Source: Fluviicola chungangensis
Lineage (GTDB): Bacteria; Bacteroidota; Bacteroidia; Flavobacteriales_D; Crocinitomicaceae
Assembly (NCBI RefSeq): GCF_007558725.1
Contig: NZ_VLPL01000004.1
Span: 62,001 to 126,000, forward strand
Direction of reading: 5' to 3'
DNA length: 64,000 nt
Positions 18,052 through 25,973 of the stretch are shown here, one piece after another. Within the stretch, counting starts at the first letter, position 1, and each line of letters opens with the position of its first letter. Position numbers and translations under genes: made by a program. The notes under the pieces were generated by a model. That model saw only the letters and a program-made list of their open reading frames with translations, was not told the DNA's origin and did no database searches.

Positions 18052-18708
18052 TTAGTTCGTACCTCCCAAAAATGCGTACATCAAGATATTTGCTCCCATT
18101 TGAAGTGCCTGTTTCCGTTTTTCCTCCGGATCGTTGTGAACCGCCTGATCCTCCCAACCATCGCTGAGATCTGTTTCGTAAGTATACAAACAAACCAGCC
18201 TTCCTTCAATGATGATCCCGAATGCCTGCGGTCTTTTCCCATCGTGTTCGTGAATCTTCGGCAAGCCATTGAAATCGTATTTTTGATGAAAGACCGGATG
18301 GGAAAAAGGAAGTTCGACCAGGGAATTATTCGGAAAAACCTTCTTTAATTCTTCGCGAATAAATTTATCCATTCCATAGTTGTCGTCAATATGAAGAAAA
18401 CCTCCTCCCAACAAGTAATTCCGAAGGTTCTCAGCTTCTGTTAGCGAGAATACCACATTTCCATGACCTGTCATGTGGACAAAAGGATACAAACTCAATT
18501 CCGGGCTTCCGACATCTACATATGGCGCCTCTTTCGAGATGGTGGTCCCGAGATTCGCATTACAAAACTGCGCCAGGTTCGGCAGAGCAGTTGGGTTTGC
18601 ATAATAATCTCCTCCTCCGCTGTATTTTAAAAATGCAATCTGATAACTTCCCTGAGCGAATCCAGGTGCACTCAAAAAAAGGAAGGTGATTATAAATATT
18701 CTTTTCAT
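18052..18708 (-). CDS. DUF4159-domain secreted protein
   Basis: This 218-residue protein has a signal peptide (MKRIFIITFLFLSAPGFAQG). The mature part carries the DUF4159 pattern: IAFLKYSGGGDYYANPTALP, YPFVHMTGHGNVVFSLTEAE, GGGFLHIDDNYGMDKFIREE and a C-terminal GANILMYAFLGGTN. The fold resembles class I glutamine-amidotransferase-like domains, but I see no catalytic Cys-His-Glu set. It starts five bases after the rsmE stop and is the last gene of holA-rsmE-DUF4159. The role is unknown in the family. Confidence 0.85.
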   Translation of the reverse strand: MKRIFIITFLFLSAPGFAQGSYQIAFLKYSGGGDYYANPTALPNLAQFCNANLGTTISKEAPYVDVGSPELSLYPFVHMTGHGNVVFSLTEAENLRNYLLGGGFLHIDDNYGMDKFIREELKKVFPNNSLVELPFSHPVFHQKYDFNGLPKIHEHDGKRPQAFGIIIEGRLVCLYTYETDLSDGWEDQAVHNDPEEKRKQALQMGANILMYAFLGGTN

Positions 18709-18713
18709 CCTGT

Positions 18714-19394
18714 TTAACTATTAAGGGCTAAAACACACGCCACTATTCCGGCGGTCTCCGTTCGCAAACGCGATTCTCCCAAATGTACGGCTTCATATCC
18801 ATGTTTCAAAGCCCATTTTAACTCGGATTCGCTAAAATCTCCCTCCGGACCGATTAAAATCCGGAATGGATAGTTTAATTCATTAACCGATTTTTTCGCT
18901 CCTTCCATGCAATGTGCCAGGCCGCCATTCGGGTTATCAGCTACAAAATCTGAAAAGTTTTGAAGCTCTTCCATTTCCAATAAAAAATCGTGCTGTGCCT
19001 GTTTCATGGCAGAAATGGCAACGCGTTGCAGCCGATCCAATTTCAATTGAACACGTTCCGATCGTTCACAGTTCAGGAAAGTCAGTTTACTTGCTCCTAT
19101 TTCCACAATTTTTTCGACCATCCATTCCATCCGGTCCAAATTCTTGGTAGGAGCAATTGCCAAATGAAACCCATTCCCCGATCTGTTTTTGACTTCTCTC
19201 GAAATCACTTTTACCTGGCATTTCTTCGGGTGCGCATCGACAATCTCCGCTGTTACGATTAACCCCAATCCATTCAACAGCAAAAAACGGTCTCCGTTCT
19301 CATGACGCAATACCCGTACGATGTGTTTGGATTCTTCTTCCGGCAGTTGAAACACTTCCGAATCAGGAATTTGTAAGAGAAAAAAGCGTCTCAT
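18714..19394 (-). CDS. rsmE: 16S rRNA m3U1498 methyltransferase
   Basis: This SPOUT-family enzyme N3-methylates U1498 of 16S rRNA using SAM. It has 226 residues. The N-terminal PUA-like part contains ESKHIVRVLRHENGDRF. The knotted SAM site is seen in LIGPEGDFSESELKWA and LGESRLRTETAGIVA, and the middle holds MVEKIVEIGASKLTFLNCERS. The ATG at 19394 overlaps the holA stop by one base (TGATG); an in-frame TTG one codon earlier is less likely. Translational coupling with holA is expected. Confidence 0.93.
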   Translation of the reverse strand: MRRFFLLQIPDSEVFQLPEEESKHIVRVLRHENGDRFLLLNGLGLIVTAEIVDAHPKKCQVKVISREVKNRSGNGFHLAIAPTKNLDRMEWMVEKIVEIGASKLTFLNCERSERVQLKLDRLQRVAISAMKQAQHDFLLEMEELQNFSDFVADNPNGGLAHCMEGAKKSVNELNYPFRILIGPEGDFSESELKWALKHGYEAVHLGESRLRTETAGIVACVLALNS

Positions 19395-20392
19395 CAATTG
19401 AGTATTTGAACCAACATTTCTTTTAATAGCTGTCCGTCCGAGGTGGAGCTGTTCCCTACTCCTTTTGCCTTCAGATCGTACTGATGTAAAATTTCGACAT
19501 TCCGGGCCAGGATCTTAGGCGGATAATTCGGACAGTTCCGGATCAGTTCCTTCGCAACAAAGGGGTGTAATCCGACTGAAGAAGCAATAGCATCCGGAGA
19601 TTTATTCGAAGCAAAATGAACACGCATCATATTGGTGAACAATTTAAAAACAGATGGGATCACCACAATAATCGAATGGTCTTTCGGATTTTTCTCAAAG
19701 TAATCCGCTATCTGGAAGGCTTTTAATGTATCCCGAATGGCAATCGCATTTACCAATTCAAACACATTATAATCCTTTGATATCCCAATATTTTCTTCAA
19801 TATGCACATCGGAAATCTTCGTTCCTTTTTCCAGTACAATTGCCAATTTATCCAGTTCATTCACAATCCTGGAAAGGTCATTACCCAAAAATTCGCCCAA
19901 TAACGAAGCTGCTTTCGAGGTAATTTCATATCCTTCGGAGCGAACGTAGCTTGCGATCCATTCCGTCAGGTTGTAATCTTTTACTTTTTCTGATTTGAAA
20001 TTCACCCCCACATTCGCGATCTCTTTGGTGAGTTTGCGTTTTCCGTCGAGAGCTTTGTACTTATGGCACAACACCAAAATGTTGCTTTCCACCAGATTCG
20101 GAAGTAATTTTTCCAGTTCATAAATATCCTTCATGTCCTGTGCTTCGCGAACAATGACCACTTTGCGCGTTCCCATAAACGGAAAACTGCGGGCTTCGCT
20201 CATGAGTGTCAATGCATCTATATCGCGTCCGTAATAAACTGCCAGGTTAAAATCTTTTTCGGATTCATCTACAGCGTTTTCGCTGATCGCGTCGGATATC
20301 AGGTCTATGAAGTACGGTTCTTCACCATGCAACACATATAAAGGCTTAAAATCACCGTTTTTAATGTCTTTGAGAAGCGCTTTGTAATCCAT
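19394..20392 (-). CDS. holA: DNA polymerase III delta subunit
   Basis: The delta subunit opens the sliding clamp in the clamp-loader complex. The length is 332 residues from the second ATG. Typical features are LYVLHGEEPYFIDLISDAI near the start, MGTRKVVIVREAQDM, ILVLCHKYKALDGKRKL, and a helical C-terminus with DLKAKGVGNSSTSDGQLLKE. There are two consecutive ATGs (20395 and 20392). The second is chosen because a TAATTTTG box at 20397-20404 would then sit four bases from the start, the same spacing as six other genes here. It heads the holA-rsmE-DUF4159 operon. Confidence 0.9.
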   Translation of the reverse strand: MDYKALLKDIKNGDFKPLYVLHGEEPYFIDLISDAISENAVDESEKDFNLAVYYGRDIDALTLMSEARSFPFMGTRKVVIVREAQDMKDIYELEKLLPNLVESNILVLCHKYKALDGKRKLTKEIANVGVNFKSEKVKDYNLTEWIASYVRSEGYEITSKAASLLGEFLGNDLSRIVNELDKLAIVLEKGTKISDVHIEENIGISKDYNVFELVNAIAIRDTLKAFQIADYFEKNPKDHSIIVVIPSVFKLFTNMMRVHFASNKSPDAIASSVGLHPFVAKELIRNCPNYPPKILARNVEILHQYDLKAKGVGNSSTSDGQLLKEMLVQILN

Positions 20393-20394
20393 CA

Positions 20395-20433
20395 TTCAAA
20401 ATTACGAATTACGAATTATGAATGCCTAATTGT
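20395..20433 (-). repeat. AATTCGTAATT-type short repeat upstream of holA
   Basis: Read on the minus strand this is a run of degenerate ATTCGTAATTCGTAATT units ending in the TAATTTTG promoter box of holA. It resembles the blocks at 7288-7326 and 20491-20527 in sequence and in orientation relative to the gene. Confidence 0.5.
20397..20404 (-). promoter_or_regulatory. -7 box (TAATTTTG) for holA
   Basis: It is an exact TAnnTTTG match. Only one base separates it from the first ATG and four bases from the second. Confidence 0.55.
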
Positions 20434-20490
20434 TCATTATTTTCTTGGCAGAAATATCGACCACGCTGAAAATTTTCCGCCACCACGATT

Positions 20491-20527
20491 CAAATTCGCA
20501 ATTCTGAACTCGGAATTCGTAATTTTG
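20491..20527 (+). repeat. AATTCGTAATT-type short repeat upstream of the HsdR_N-like gene
   Basis: The block contains AAATTCGCAATTC and GGAATTCGTAATTTTG and ends on the -7 box at 20520-20527. Together with 20395-20433 it brackets the divergent promoters of holA and this gene. Confidence 0.5.
20520..20527 (+). promoter_or_regulatory. -7 box (TAATTTTG) for the HsdR_N-like gene
   Basis: It matches TAnnTTTG exactly and lies four bases (CGAC) before ATG 20532, leaving almost no room for a 5' leader. Confidence 0.55.
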
Positions 20528-20531
20528 CGAC

Positions 20532-20966
20532 ATGTATCCCTCGTTGAATTTACCTTCTGCGCAATTAAAGCTTTCGAAAGAGCAAGGGGAATTTTTCGTT
20601 TGGTGTATTGTTCGCCGGAAGAAATTACTGCTCACACCGGAAGAGTGGGTCCGTCAGCATGTAATCCATTACCTCATCCACCACAAAAAAACTCCGATCG
20701 AACGGATCAACAGCGAACATTTGTTGAGAATCAATGGTCAAAACCGGCGCTGTGATATTGTGGTTGTTGATTCTTTCGGGAATCCGAAACTGATCGTGGA
20801 ATGCAAAGCTTCGGAAATTAAGCTGGATGAGAAGGTTTTCCTTCAAACCAGTAATTATATTCAAAAAAGTAAAGCGGCCTATTTCTGGATGACAAACGGA
20901 CTGAACCACGTGATCGTGGAATGTGCTAATCCGGAGGTATTTTTGGAGGATTTACCCGAATTATAA
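20532..20966 (+). CDS. Stand-alone HsdR N-terminal (HSDR_N_2-type) nuclease-domain protein
   Basis: This 144-residue protein consists only of the PD-(D/E)xK-type domain found at the N-terminus of type I restriction HsdR subunits. Visible motifs are LTPEEWVRQHVIHYLIHH, RINGQNRRCDIVVVD with the catalytic Asp, and PKLIVECKAS with the ExK pair. FLQTSNYIQKSKAAYFWMTN follows. There is no helicase part and no hsdM or hsdS nearby, so it is not a restriction system by itself. It is divergent from holA. The fold suggests nuclease or DNA-binding activity; its role is unknown. Confidence 0.85.
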   Translation: MYPSLNLPSAQLKLSKEQGEFFVWCIVRRKKLLLTPEEWVRQHVIHYLIHHKKTPIERINSEHLLRINGQNRRCDIVVVDSFGNPKLIVECKASEIKLDEKVFLQTSNYIQKSKAAYFWMTNGLNHVIVECANPEVFLEDLPEL

Positions 20967-20976
20967 TCACAAAAAC

Positions 20977-21004
20977 GTAGGGACGGAAAATTTTCGTTCC
21001 CTAC
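20977..21004. repeat. Palindromic repeat (GGAAAATTTTCC family) between convergent genes
   Basis: GTAGGGA (20977-20983) pairs with TCCCTAC (20998-21004), and GAAAA pairs with TTTTC around the centre, with two mismatches. An A run before and a short T run after make it a plausible bidirectional terminator for the HsdR_N-like gene and prfC. Confidence 0.65.
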
Positions 21005-21012
21005 ATTTTCAA

Positions 21013-22617
21013 TTAATTCACGTATTTCGCTTCCAATTTGAATTCGCTGGTTGTATGGAATGTTAAATCCGGGTAGTCTTTTTCTGCCATTTGAAGCAGG
21101 AAAGCCGTTTCAGCCAAGAATACGAGGTTATCATCTTTGTCTTTTGCCAGATACTGTGATTTTGCACGCATGAAATCTTTTAACTGATCTTCATTATCTG
21201 TAGTAATCCAGCAGGCTTTGTGGTAATTTTTCGGAACAAAACGACATTTTGCACCGTATTCGTGTTCCAGGCGGTAAGCAATGACTTCAAATTGGAGTTG
21301 TCCTACCGTTCCGATAATTTTCCTGTTTCCGGGTTGTTGAATAAACAATTGAGCGACTCCTTCGTCCATTAATTGGGAGACCCCTTTTTCCAATTGCTTG
21401 GATTTCATCGGATCCAGGTTTTCCAATTCCTGGAACAATTCCGGAGAGAAGCTAGGGATTCCTTTAAACATAAAGCTTTCTCCTTCATTCAAGGTATCCC
21501 CGATTTTGAAATTCCCGGTATCGTACAAACCAATCACATCGCCCGGAAATGCTTCATCAATGACACTTTTGTCCTGGGCCATGAAAGAAGTCGGATTCGG
21601 GAATTTGAATTTCTTGTCCAATCGAACGTGATTATAAAATGTGTTTCGCTCGAACTTTCCGGAAACAATGCGCAGGAAAGCAATTCGATCACGGTGTTTC
21701 GGATCCAGATTCGCATGAATTTTGAACACGAAGCCTGAGAATTTTTTATCTGACGGTTCAACCCGTTTTGTATCGGTATCTCTTCCTCTGGGAGAAGGTG
21801 AAATGCGAACAAATGTATCCAGCAATTCCTTTACACCGAAGTTATTTACCGCAGATCCGAAGAAAACCGGTGCAACGTCACCTGAAAGATAAGTATCCCG
21901 GTCAAACGCATCATACACTCCTTCGATCATTTCCAGTTCTTCTCTTAATTCAGCGGCTGGTTTCTCTCCTACCAATTCATCCAATTCGCTTGAATTGATA
22001 TCTGAAAGCGATACGATATCTGTAGCGATTTTGGTTTTATTGGCTGCAAAAAGATTGATGTTCTTATCGTAAATATTGTACACTCCTTTGAAACGGTCTC
22101 CCATTCCGATTGGCCAGGCCAAAGGACGCACTTTAATGTCCAGTGAAGATTCCAATTCATCGAGCAATTCGAACGGATCTTTTCCCTCGCGGTCCATTTT
22201 ATTGATAAAGATAATCACCGGCGTTTTACGCATCCGGCAAACTTCCATCAAACGCTTTGTTTGTTCCTCTACCCCGTTGGCACAGTCAATTACCAGGATC
22301 ACACTATCAACAGCAGTTAGTGTTCTGTAAGTATCTTCCGCGAAATCCTTGTGACCCGGAGTATCCAAAATATTGATTTGTTTCCCGGAGTATTGAAAGG
22401 CCATTACGGAAGTTGCAACGGAGATCCCACGTTGCTTCTCAATTTCCATGAAATCTGACGTAGCCGTTTTCTTGATCTTGTTGTTCTTCACGGCACCGGC
22501 AGATTGAATCGCACCACCAAAAAGCAATAACTTTTCAGTCAATGTTGTTTTACCCGCATCGGGATGCGAAATAATTCCAAAGGTTCTGCGCTTTTCAATT
22601 TCTACGTCGTTGCTCAT
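21013..22617 (-). CDS. prfC: Peptide chain release factor 3
   Basis: RF3 is a GTPase that removes RF1/RF2 from the ribosome after termination. It has 534 residues, the usual length. G motifs are clear: [15 protein letters not shown] (G1), [10 protein letters not shown] (G2), DTPGHKDF (G3) and FINKMDREG (G4). Domain II ([20 protein letters not shown]) and the RF3-specific C-terminal part ([18 protein letters not shown]) follow. RF3 is separated from EF-G by this C-terminus and the insert [20 protein letters not shown]. The gene appears monocistronic. Confidence 0.96.
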   Translation of the reverse strand: MSNDVEIEKRRTFGIISHPDAGKTTLTEKLLLFGGAIQSAGAVKNNKIKKTATSDFMEIEKQRGISVATSVMAFQYSGKQINILDTPGHKDFAEDTYRTLTAVDSVILVIDCANGVEEQTKRLMEVCRMRKTPVIIFINKMDREGKDPFELLDELESSLDIKVRPLAWPIGMGDRFKGVYNIYDKNINLFAANKTKIATDIVSLSDINSSELDELVGEKPAAELREELEMIEGVYDAFDRDTYLSGDVAPVFFGSAVNNFGVKELLDTFVRISPSPRGRDTDTKRVEPSDKKFSGFVFKIHANLDPKHRDRIAFLRIVSGKFERNTFYNHVRLDKKFKFPNPTSFMAQDKSVIDEAFPGDVIGLYDTGNFKIGDTLNEGESFMFKGIPSFSPELFQELENLDPMKSKQLEKGVSQLMDEGVAQLFIQQPGNRKIIGTVGQLQFEVIAYRLEHEYGAKCRFVPKNYHKACWITTDNEDQLKDFMRAKSQYLAKDKDDNLVFLAETAFLLQMAEKDYPDLTFHTTSEFKLEAKYVN

Positions 22618-22658
22618 GATTATTCTTTAACTGAGTGCAAAAGTAGTTCAAAAAGCGG

Positions 22659-22686
22659 GAATTGAAAATTGAAAATGGAGAATTGA
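22659..22686. repeat. Short GAATTGAAAATTGAAAAT repeat upstream of prfC
   Basis: Three degenerate copies of GAATTGAAAA follow one another in the gap between prfC and the PorP/SprF gene. This is a third kind of simple intergenic repeat in the window. Confidence 0.4.
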
Positions 22687-22707
22687 CAAGCCAAAAGTCC
22701 GGAAATC

Positions 22708-23595
22708 CTATTTCAACTGGTAAGAAAGGATGATTTCGTGGGTGGCATTATTTTGAATGGCGCTACTCAAGTTTGTATTGATTCCAAACTCATAGGTATA
22801 GCCAATGCGGAATTTTCCAACAATATCGTAACCGATCATTGGCCCCAATTCAAAACCTCTGCCAGTATGCAGATTTGCAGCCGTCGCTCCGAACCATAAA
22901 TTTTTCCAGAAAGCGGTCAAAGCAACCATGGAATAGGTTGCCTTCAGATCAGTTCCTACTTGAGTCCGCGGTGTTAACTTCCAACTTCCTCCAAATTGAA
23001 AAGTATAATCTCCGAATAACCAATAATGGGCAGCTAAATCATACGGTCCGGAACTTCTTGTAAAATACCCATTCAATTTGGTACAGCTCAATCCGACGTT
23101 CCATTTTTCTCCATGAAGCGCAATCCCCAAATCTCCACGGAAAAAAGTTTGATTACTGCTAGGAATCACCGGATCATACGGATCATTGATGACAAAACCT
23201 TGCTGATTGAATGACACGTTTACAATTCCGGCTGAAATTCCTAATGACAGGAACATTTTTTTGATTGGAATGTGATAAGCATAGGAAGCCAATGCTGTGT
23301 GCTGTTTATTCAAGCCAATTATGTCATATTCGTAACTTACTCCAATTCCACTATTAATCGAATCCAGTTTCATGGCATAATTCAGCCACAAAGTTGTCGG
23401 TGCTCCATTGACCTTTGTCCATTGGTTCCGCCATTGTGCATTTGCATGATGCCTATAGATTGCTCCTGTCATCGCAGGATTGGTGTGCATATAGTTATTC
23501 CAGAAAAACGAACTCCTTGGATCTTGTTGTGCGTTAGAAAAAATGGAAACAACCAGGAAAATAACTAATTGGATGATTCGGCTTGGTAAGTTCAT
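22708..23595 (-). CDS. PorP/SprF-family T9SS-associated outer-membrane protein
   Basis: The protein has about 295 residues with a signal peptide (MNLPSRIIQLVIFLVVSIFS, then NAQQDPRSSFF). The family hallmark is seen at once: WNNYMHTNPAMTGAIYRHHANAQWRNQW, given here as NNYMHTNPAMTG and AQWRNQW. Repeated amphipathic strands of a 12-14 stranded barrel follow (SGIGVSYEYDIIG, GELGIALH-like and FRIGYTYEFGI). PorP/SprF proteins belong to, or help anchor cargo of, the type IX system. An in-frame ATG lies eight codons upstream, but it overlaps the TATGTTCG box at 23613-23620, so the start at 23595 is preferred. The gene is divergent from ung. Confidence 0.9.
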   Translation of the reverse strand: MNLPSRIIQLVIFLVVSIFSNAQQDPRSSFFWNNYMHTNPAMTGAIYRHHANAQWRNQWTKVNGAPTTLWLNYAMKLDSINSGIGVSYEYDIIGLNKQHTALASYAYHIPIKKMFLSLGISAGIVNVSFNQQGFVINDPYDPVIPSSNQTFFRGDLGIALHGEKWNVGLSCTKLNGYFTRSSGPYDLAAHYWLFGDYTFQFGGSWKLTPRTQVGTDLKATYSMVALTAFWKNLWFGATAANLHTGRGFELGPMIGYDIVGKFRIGYTYEFGINTNLSSAIQNNATHEIILSYQLK

Positions 23596-23612
23596 TCGTT
23601 TCAATTTGAACG

Positions 23613-23620
23613 CGAACATA
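23613..23620 (-). promoter_or_regulatory. -7 box variant (TATGTTCG) for the PorP/SprF gene
   Basis: It matches TAnnTTCG and overlaps the upstream ATG at 23619. This supports the later start at 23595, 17 bases downstream of the box. Confidence 0.5.
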
Positions 23621-23636
23621 GTAAAAACAGATTAAT

Positions 23637-23644
23637 TATCTTCG
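23637..23644 (+). promoter_or_regulatory. -7 box variant (TATCTTCG) for ung
   Basis: It matches TAnnTTCG and lies four bases before ATG 23649, another very short spacing. Confidence 0.5.
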
Positions 23645-23648
23645 CTGC

Positions 23649-24323
23649 ATGAAAGTTTCGATACATCCGTCCTGGGAAAAAGTACTTCAACCCGCATTTG
23701 AAGCTCCTTATTTTGAGCACCTGGTTCATTTTGTGAAACAGGAATATGCCCGGTTTCCAAATCAGATTTTTCCTGAAGGGAAATACATTTTCAGAGCTTT
23801 CAACAGTTGTCATTTTGATCAGATCAAAGTAGTCATTTTGGGACAAGATCCTTACCCAACCAGAGGACATGCACATGGATTGTGTTTCAGTTGCGATTCA
23901 CATGTACGTCCGCTTCCAAAAAGTCTACAGAATATTTTCAAGGAACTGGAAGACGATTTGGGTATTCCGGCACCGCCAAACGGAGATTTGAGTCATTGGG
24001 CGGGACAGGGAGTATTATTATTAAACTCAATCTTGACGGTTCGTGAGGGGCAGCCACTTTCTCACGCCAATCAAGGTTGGGAAAAATTCACAGATGATGT
24101 GATCCAGACAATTAACGATCAGTTGGAAGGTGTAATCTTTGTTTTGTGGGGATCTCCGGCTCAGGCAAAAGCTGCAAGGGTAGATCCTAATAAACATTTT
24201 ATTCTGAAAGCACCACATCCATCACCTTTATCTGCTTACCGCGGATTCTTCGGGAGCAAGCCATTTTCAAAAATCAATGAGATTTTGAGAGTACGCGGGA
24301 AAGAAGAAATCAGGTGGGCTTAA
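23649..24323 (+). CDS. ung: Uracil-DNA glycosylase, family 1
   Basis: It removes uracil from DNA to start base-excision repair. It has 224 residues. The water-activating loop is ILGQDPYPTRGHAHGLCFS, where the usual GQDPYH reads GQDPYP. WAGQGVLLLNSILTVREGQP contains the uracil-binding Asn. The Leu intercalation loop is HPSPLSAYRGFFGSKPFS with the catalytic His. The TRGHAHGL, RPLPKSLQNIF and NGDLSHWAGQGV segments recall the mycobacterial form of Ung rather than the E. coli form. Activity is expected to be retained because Asp, Asn and His are in place. Confidence 0.93.
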   Translation: MKVSIHPSWEKVLQPAFEAPYFEHLVHFVKQEYARFPNQIFPEGKYIFRAFNSCHFDQIKVVILGQDPYPTRGHAHGLCFSCDSHVRPLPKSLQNIFKELEDDLGIPAPPNGDLSHWAGQGVLLLNSILTVREGQPLSHANQGWEKFTDDVIQTINDQLEGVIFVLWGSPAQAKAARVDPNKHFILKAPHPSPLSAYRGFFGSKPFSKINEILRVRGKEEIRWA

Positions 24324-24386
24324 AAGATGGAGTTTGGGTTGCCTCGCGCGCTTACATGAATATACTCCAAAAAAAATTAACCACCC

Positions 24387-24409
24387 TTCTAGGGTTGTAA
24401 ACCCTAGAA
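24387..24409. repeat. Perfect hairpin upstream of a decayed RAYT gene (REP-like)
   Basis: TTCTAGGGTT (24387-24396) and AACCCTAGAA (24400-24409) form a perfect 10-bp stem with a 3-base loop, about 80 bases upstream of the transposase-derived gene. REP-associated transposases act on hairpins of this size, so a functional link is plausible. It lacks a following T run, so it is not an obvious terminator for ung. Confidence 0.55.
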
Positions 24410-24489
24410 CAATTTTGATCAGTTAAAATGCGTGCTTTTTTGTTGTTTTTCCCAATCCTTCCTTTTAACTTCATTCTAAAACCACATGC

Positions 24490-24882
24490 ATGGAAGCTAC
24501 ATTTACATACTACATTCACAATTCTTCTGTCCAACCGGAACTACTGTTCAGACAAACTGATGATTATAACTTGTTCCAAACTAAAATTGAAAAGTACCTG
24601 GAACCAATTGGTCAGTTACACGCATTGAAGCTGACACCTACCGAATTTCACCTGATAATCGAATTCAATGATGTCCGTACTTTAAAACCTCAGTCATCCC
24701 ATACTTTTCAATCCAATAAGTTTTTAAGCCGTAAACTAGCGGATCTCTTCAATAGCTATGCTCAGTCGTACAATAAAAAACACCGGCGAAAAGGAGCTCT
24801 TTTTCAAAAAAACTTCAAGCGTTCCGAGATAACTGACCAGAAACAACTGGAGGAAATTTTGGAAGAGTTTGCCTGTGAATAA
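24490..24882 (+). pseudogene. Decayed or domesticated REP-associated tyrosine transposase (Y1, IS200-like)
   Basis: The 130-residue product has the layout of Y1/RAYT transposases: an opening beta strand with YYIHNSS, LFRQTDDYNLFQTKIEKYL, ALKLTPTEFHLIIEF, and the late motif RRKGALFQKNFKR. In active members the strand reads MPNHFHFLI, with the HUH pair of His. Here only one His (about residue 54) remains. The reading frame ends soon after the FKR motif, before the helix that bears the catalytic Tyr, and no Tyr is present in the last 30 residues. It is therefore catalytically dead, though the frame is intact, so it may be a domesticated DNA-binding protein. A perfect hairpin lies upstream. Confidence 0.75.
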
Positions 24883-24921
24883 ACTTTCCCTTCCGTAGCC
24901 CCGTCTTTTTCCATAAAACCT

Positions 24922-24929
24922 TATTTTTG
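24922..24929 (+). promoter_or_regulatory. -7 box (TATTTTTG) for hemE
   Basis: It matches TAnnTTTG exactly and lies five bases (CACCA) before ATG 24935. Confidence 0.55.
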
Positions 24930-24934
24930 CACCA

Positions 24935-25972
24935 ATGAAATTGCAAAATGATTTGATCTTACGCGCTGCGAAGGGCGAAGATATTGAACGTTATCCGGTT
25001 TGGTTAATGCGTCAGGCAGGGAGAATCCTACCTGAATACCGTGCGGTGCGAGAAAGTGTCAACGGATTTAAGGAATTGGTGGAAAATCCGGCGTTGGCAG
25101 CCGAAGTGACGATTCAACCGGTGGACATACTGGATGTGGATGCGGCCATCATCTTTTCCGATATCCTGGTCATTCCGGAAGCGATGAATATTCCGTACCA
25201 GATGATCGAAAAACGCGGCCCCTGGTTCGAGCATACGATTCGTTCGGAAGAAGAAGCAAAGAGATTGGAATTCGATTTTGATATCGAAGACCGTTTGGGA
25301 TATGTTCTGGAAGCAATTCGTCTGACGGTTAAACAACTCAACGGACGCGTTCCCTTAATTGGGTTTGCCGGTGCTCCATGGACCATTCTCTGTTATATGG
25401 TAGAAGGACATGGATCAAAAACTTTCAGCGAAGCAAAAAAATTATTATATACCAATCCAACTTTGGCACATCTATTGTTACAACACGTCACAGATGTTAC
25501 AATCGCTTATTTGAAAGCACAAGTTAAAGCCGGAGCAAGTATGATACAAGTTTTCGATTCATGGGCAGGAATTTTAGGAACAGAGCAGTACGCGACTTTT
25601 TCTCTTCCCTATCTGTCTCAAATCGCATCCGCAATTGAGGATGTTCCTGTCACTTTATTTTCGAAAGGAGCTATCACATCCATTCCTGCATTGGCGAAAT
25701 TAGATTGTAATACCATTGGGCTCGATTGGAACATGGACATTCCTGTGATGCGCTCTTTAGTTGGTGATTCCAAAACGCTTCAGGGAAATTTAGACCCTTG
25801 TGCATTATATGGTTCTCACCAAAGTATTGAGGCTGAAACAATAAAAATGTTAGATTCGTTCAACAATAATAAAAGACATATTGTTAACTTAGGCCACGGT
25901 GTTTATCCGGATGTCGACCCAGAAAAGGTTAAAACATTCATTAAAACTGTAAAATCTTATGAAACCAAATAG
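24935..25972 (+). CDS. hemE: Uroporphyrinogen decarboxylase
   Basis: It decarboxylates the four acetate side chains of uroporphyrinogen III to give coproporphyrinogen III in haem synthesis. It has 345 residues. The N-terminal signature [16 protein letters not shown] carries the substrate-binding Arg pair. [16 protein letters not shown] holds the catalytic Asp, and [16 protein letters not shown] and [14 protein letters not shown] are also typical. No other haem gene is adjacent. The ompA-like gene begins two bases after the stop, so the two may share a transcript. Confidence 0.96.
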   Translation: MKLQNDLILRAAKGEDIERYPVWLMRQAGRILPEYRAVRESVNGFKELVENPALAAEVTIQPVDILDVDAAIIFSDILVIPEAMNIPYQMIEKRGPWFEHTIRSEEEAKRLEFDFDIEDRLGYVLEAIRLTVKQLNGRVPLIGFAGAPWTILCYMVEGHGSKTFSEAKKLLYTNPTLAHLLLQHVTDVTIAYLKAQVKAGASMIQVFDSWAGILGTEQYATFSLPYLSQIASAIEDVPVTLFSKGAITSIPALAKLDCNTIGLDWNMDIPVMRSLVGDSKTLQGNLDPCALYGSHQSIEAETIKMLDSFNNNKRHIVNLGHGVYPDVDPEKVKTFIKTVKSYETK

Positions 25973-25973
25973 T

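Noticed and set aside
20532-20966. Part of a type I restriction-modification system
   Set aside because: Only the HsdR N-terminal domain is present, with complete gene boundaries and no methylase or specificity gene nearby.
24428-24628. An overlapping 66-codon frame at the start of the decayed transposase
   Set aside because: It is in another frame, lacks motifs, and the 24490-24882 frame shows clear transposase similarity.
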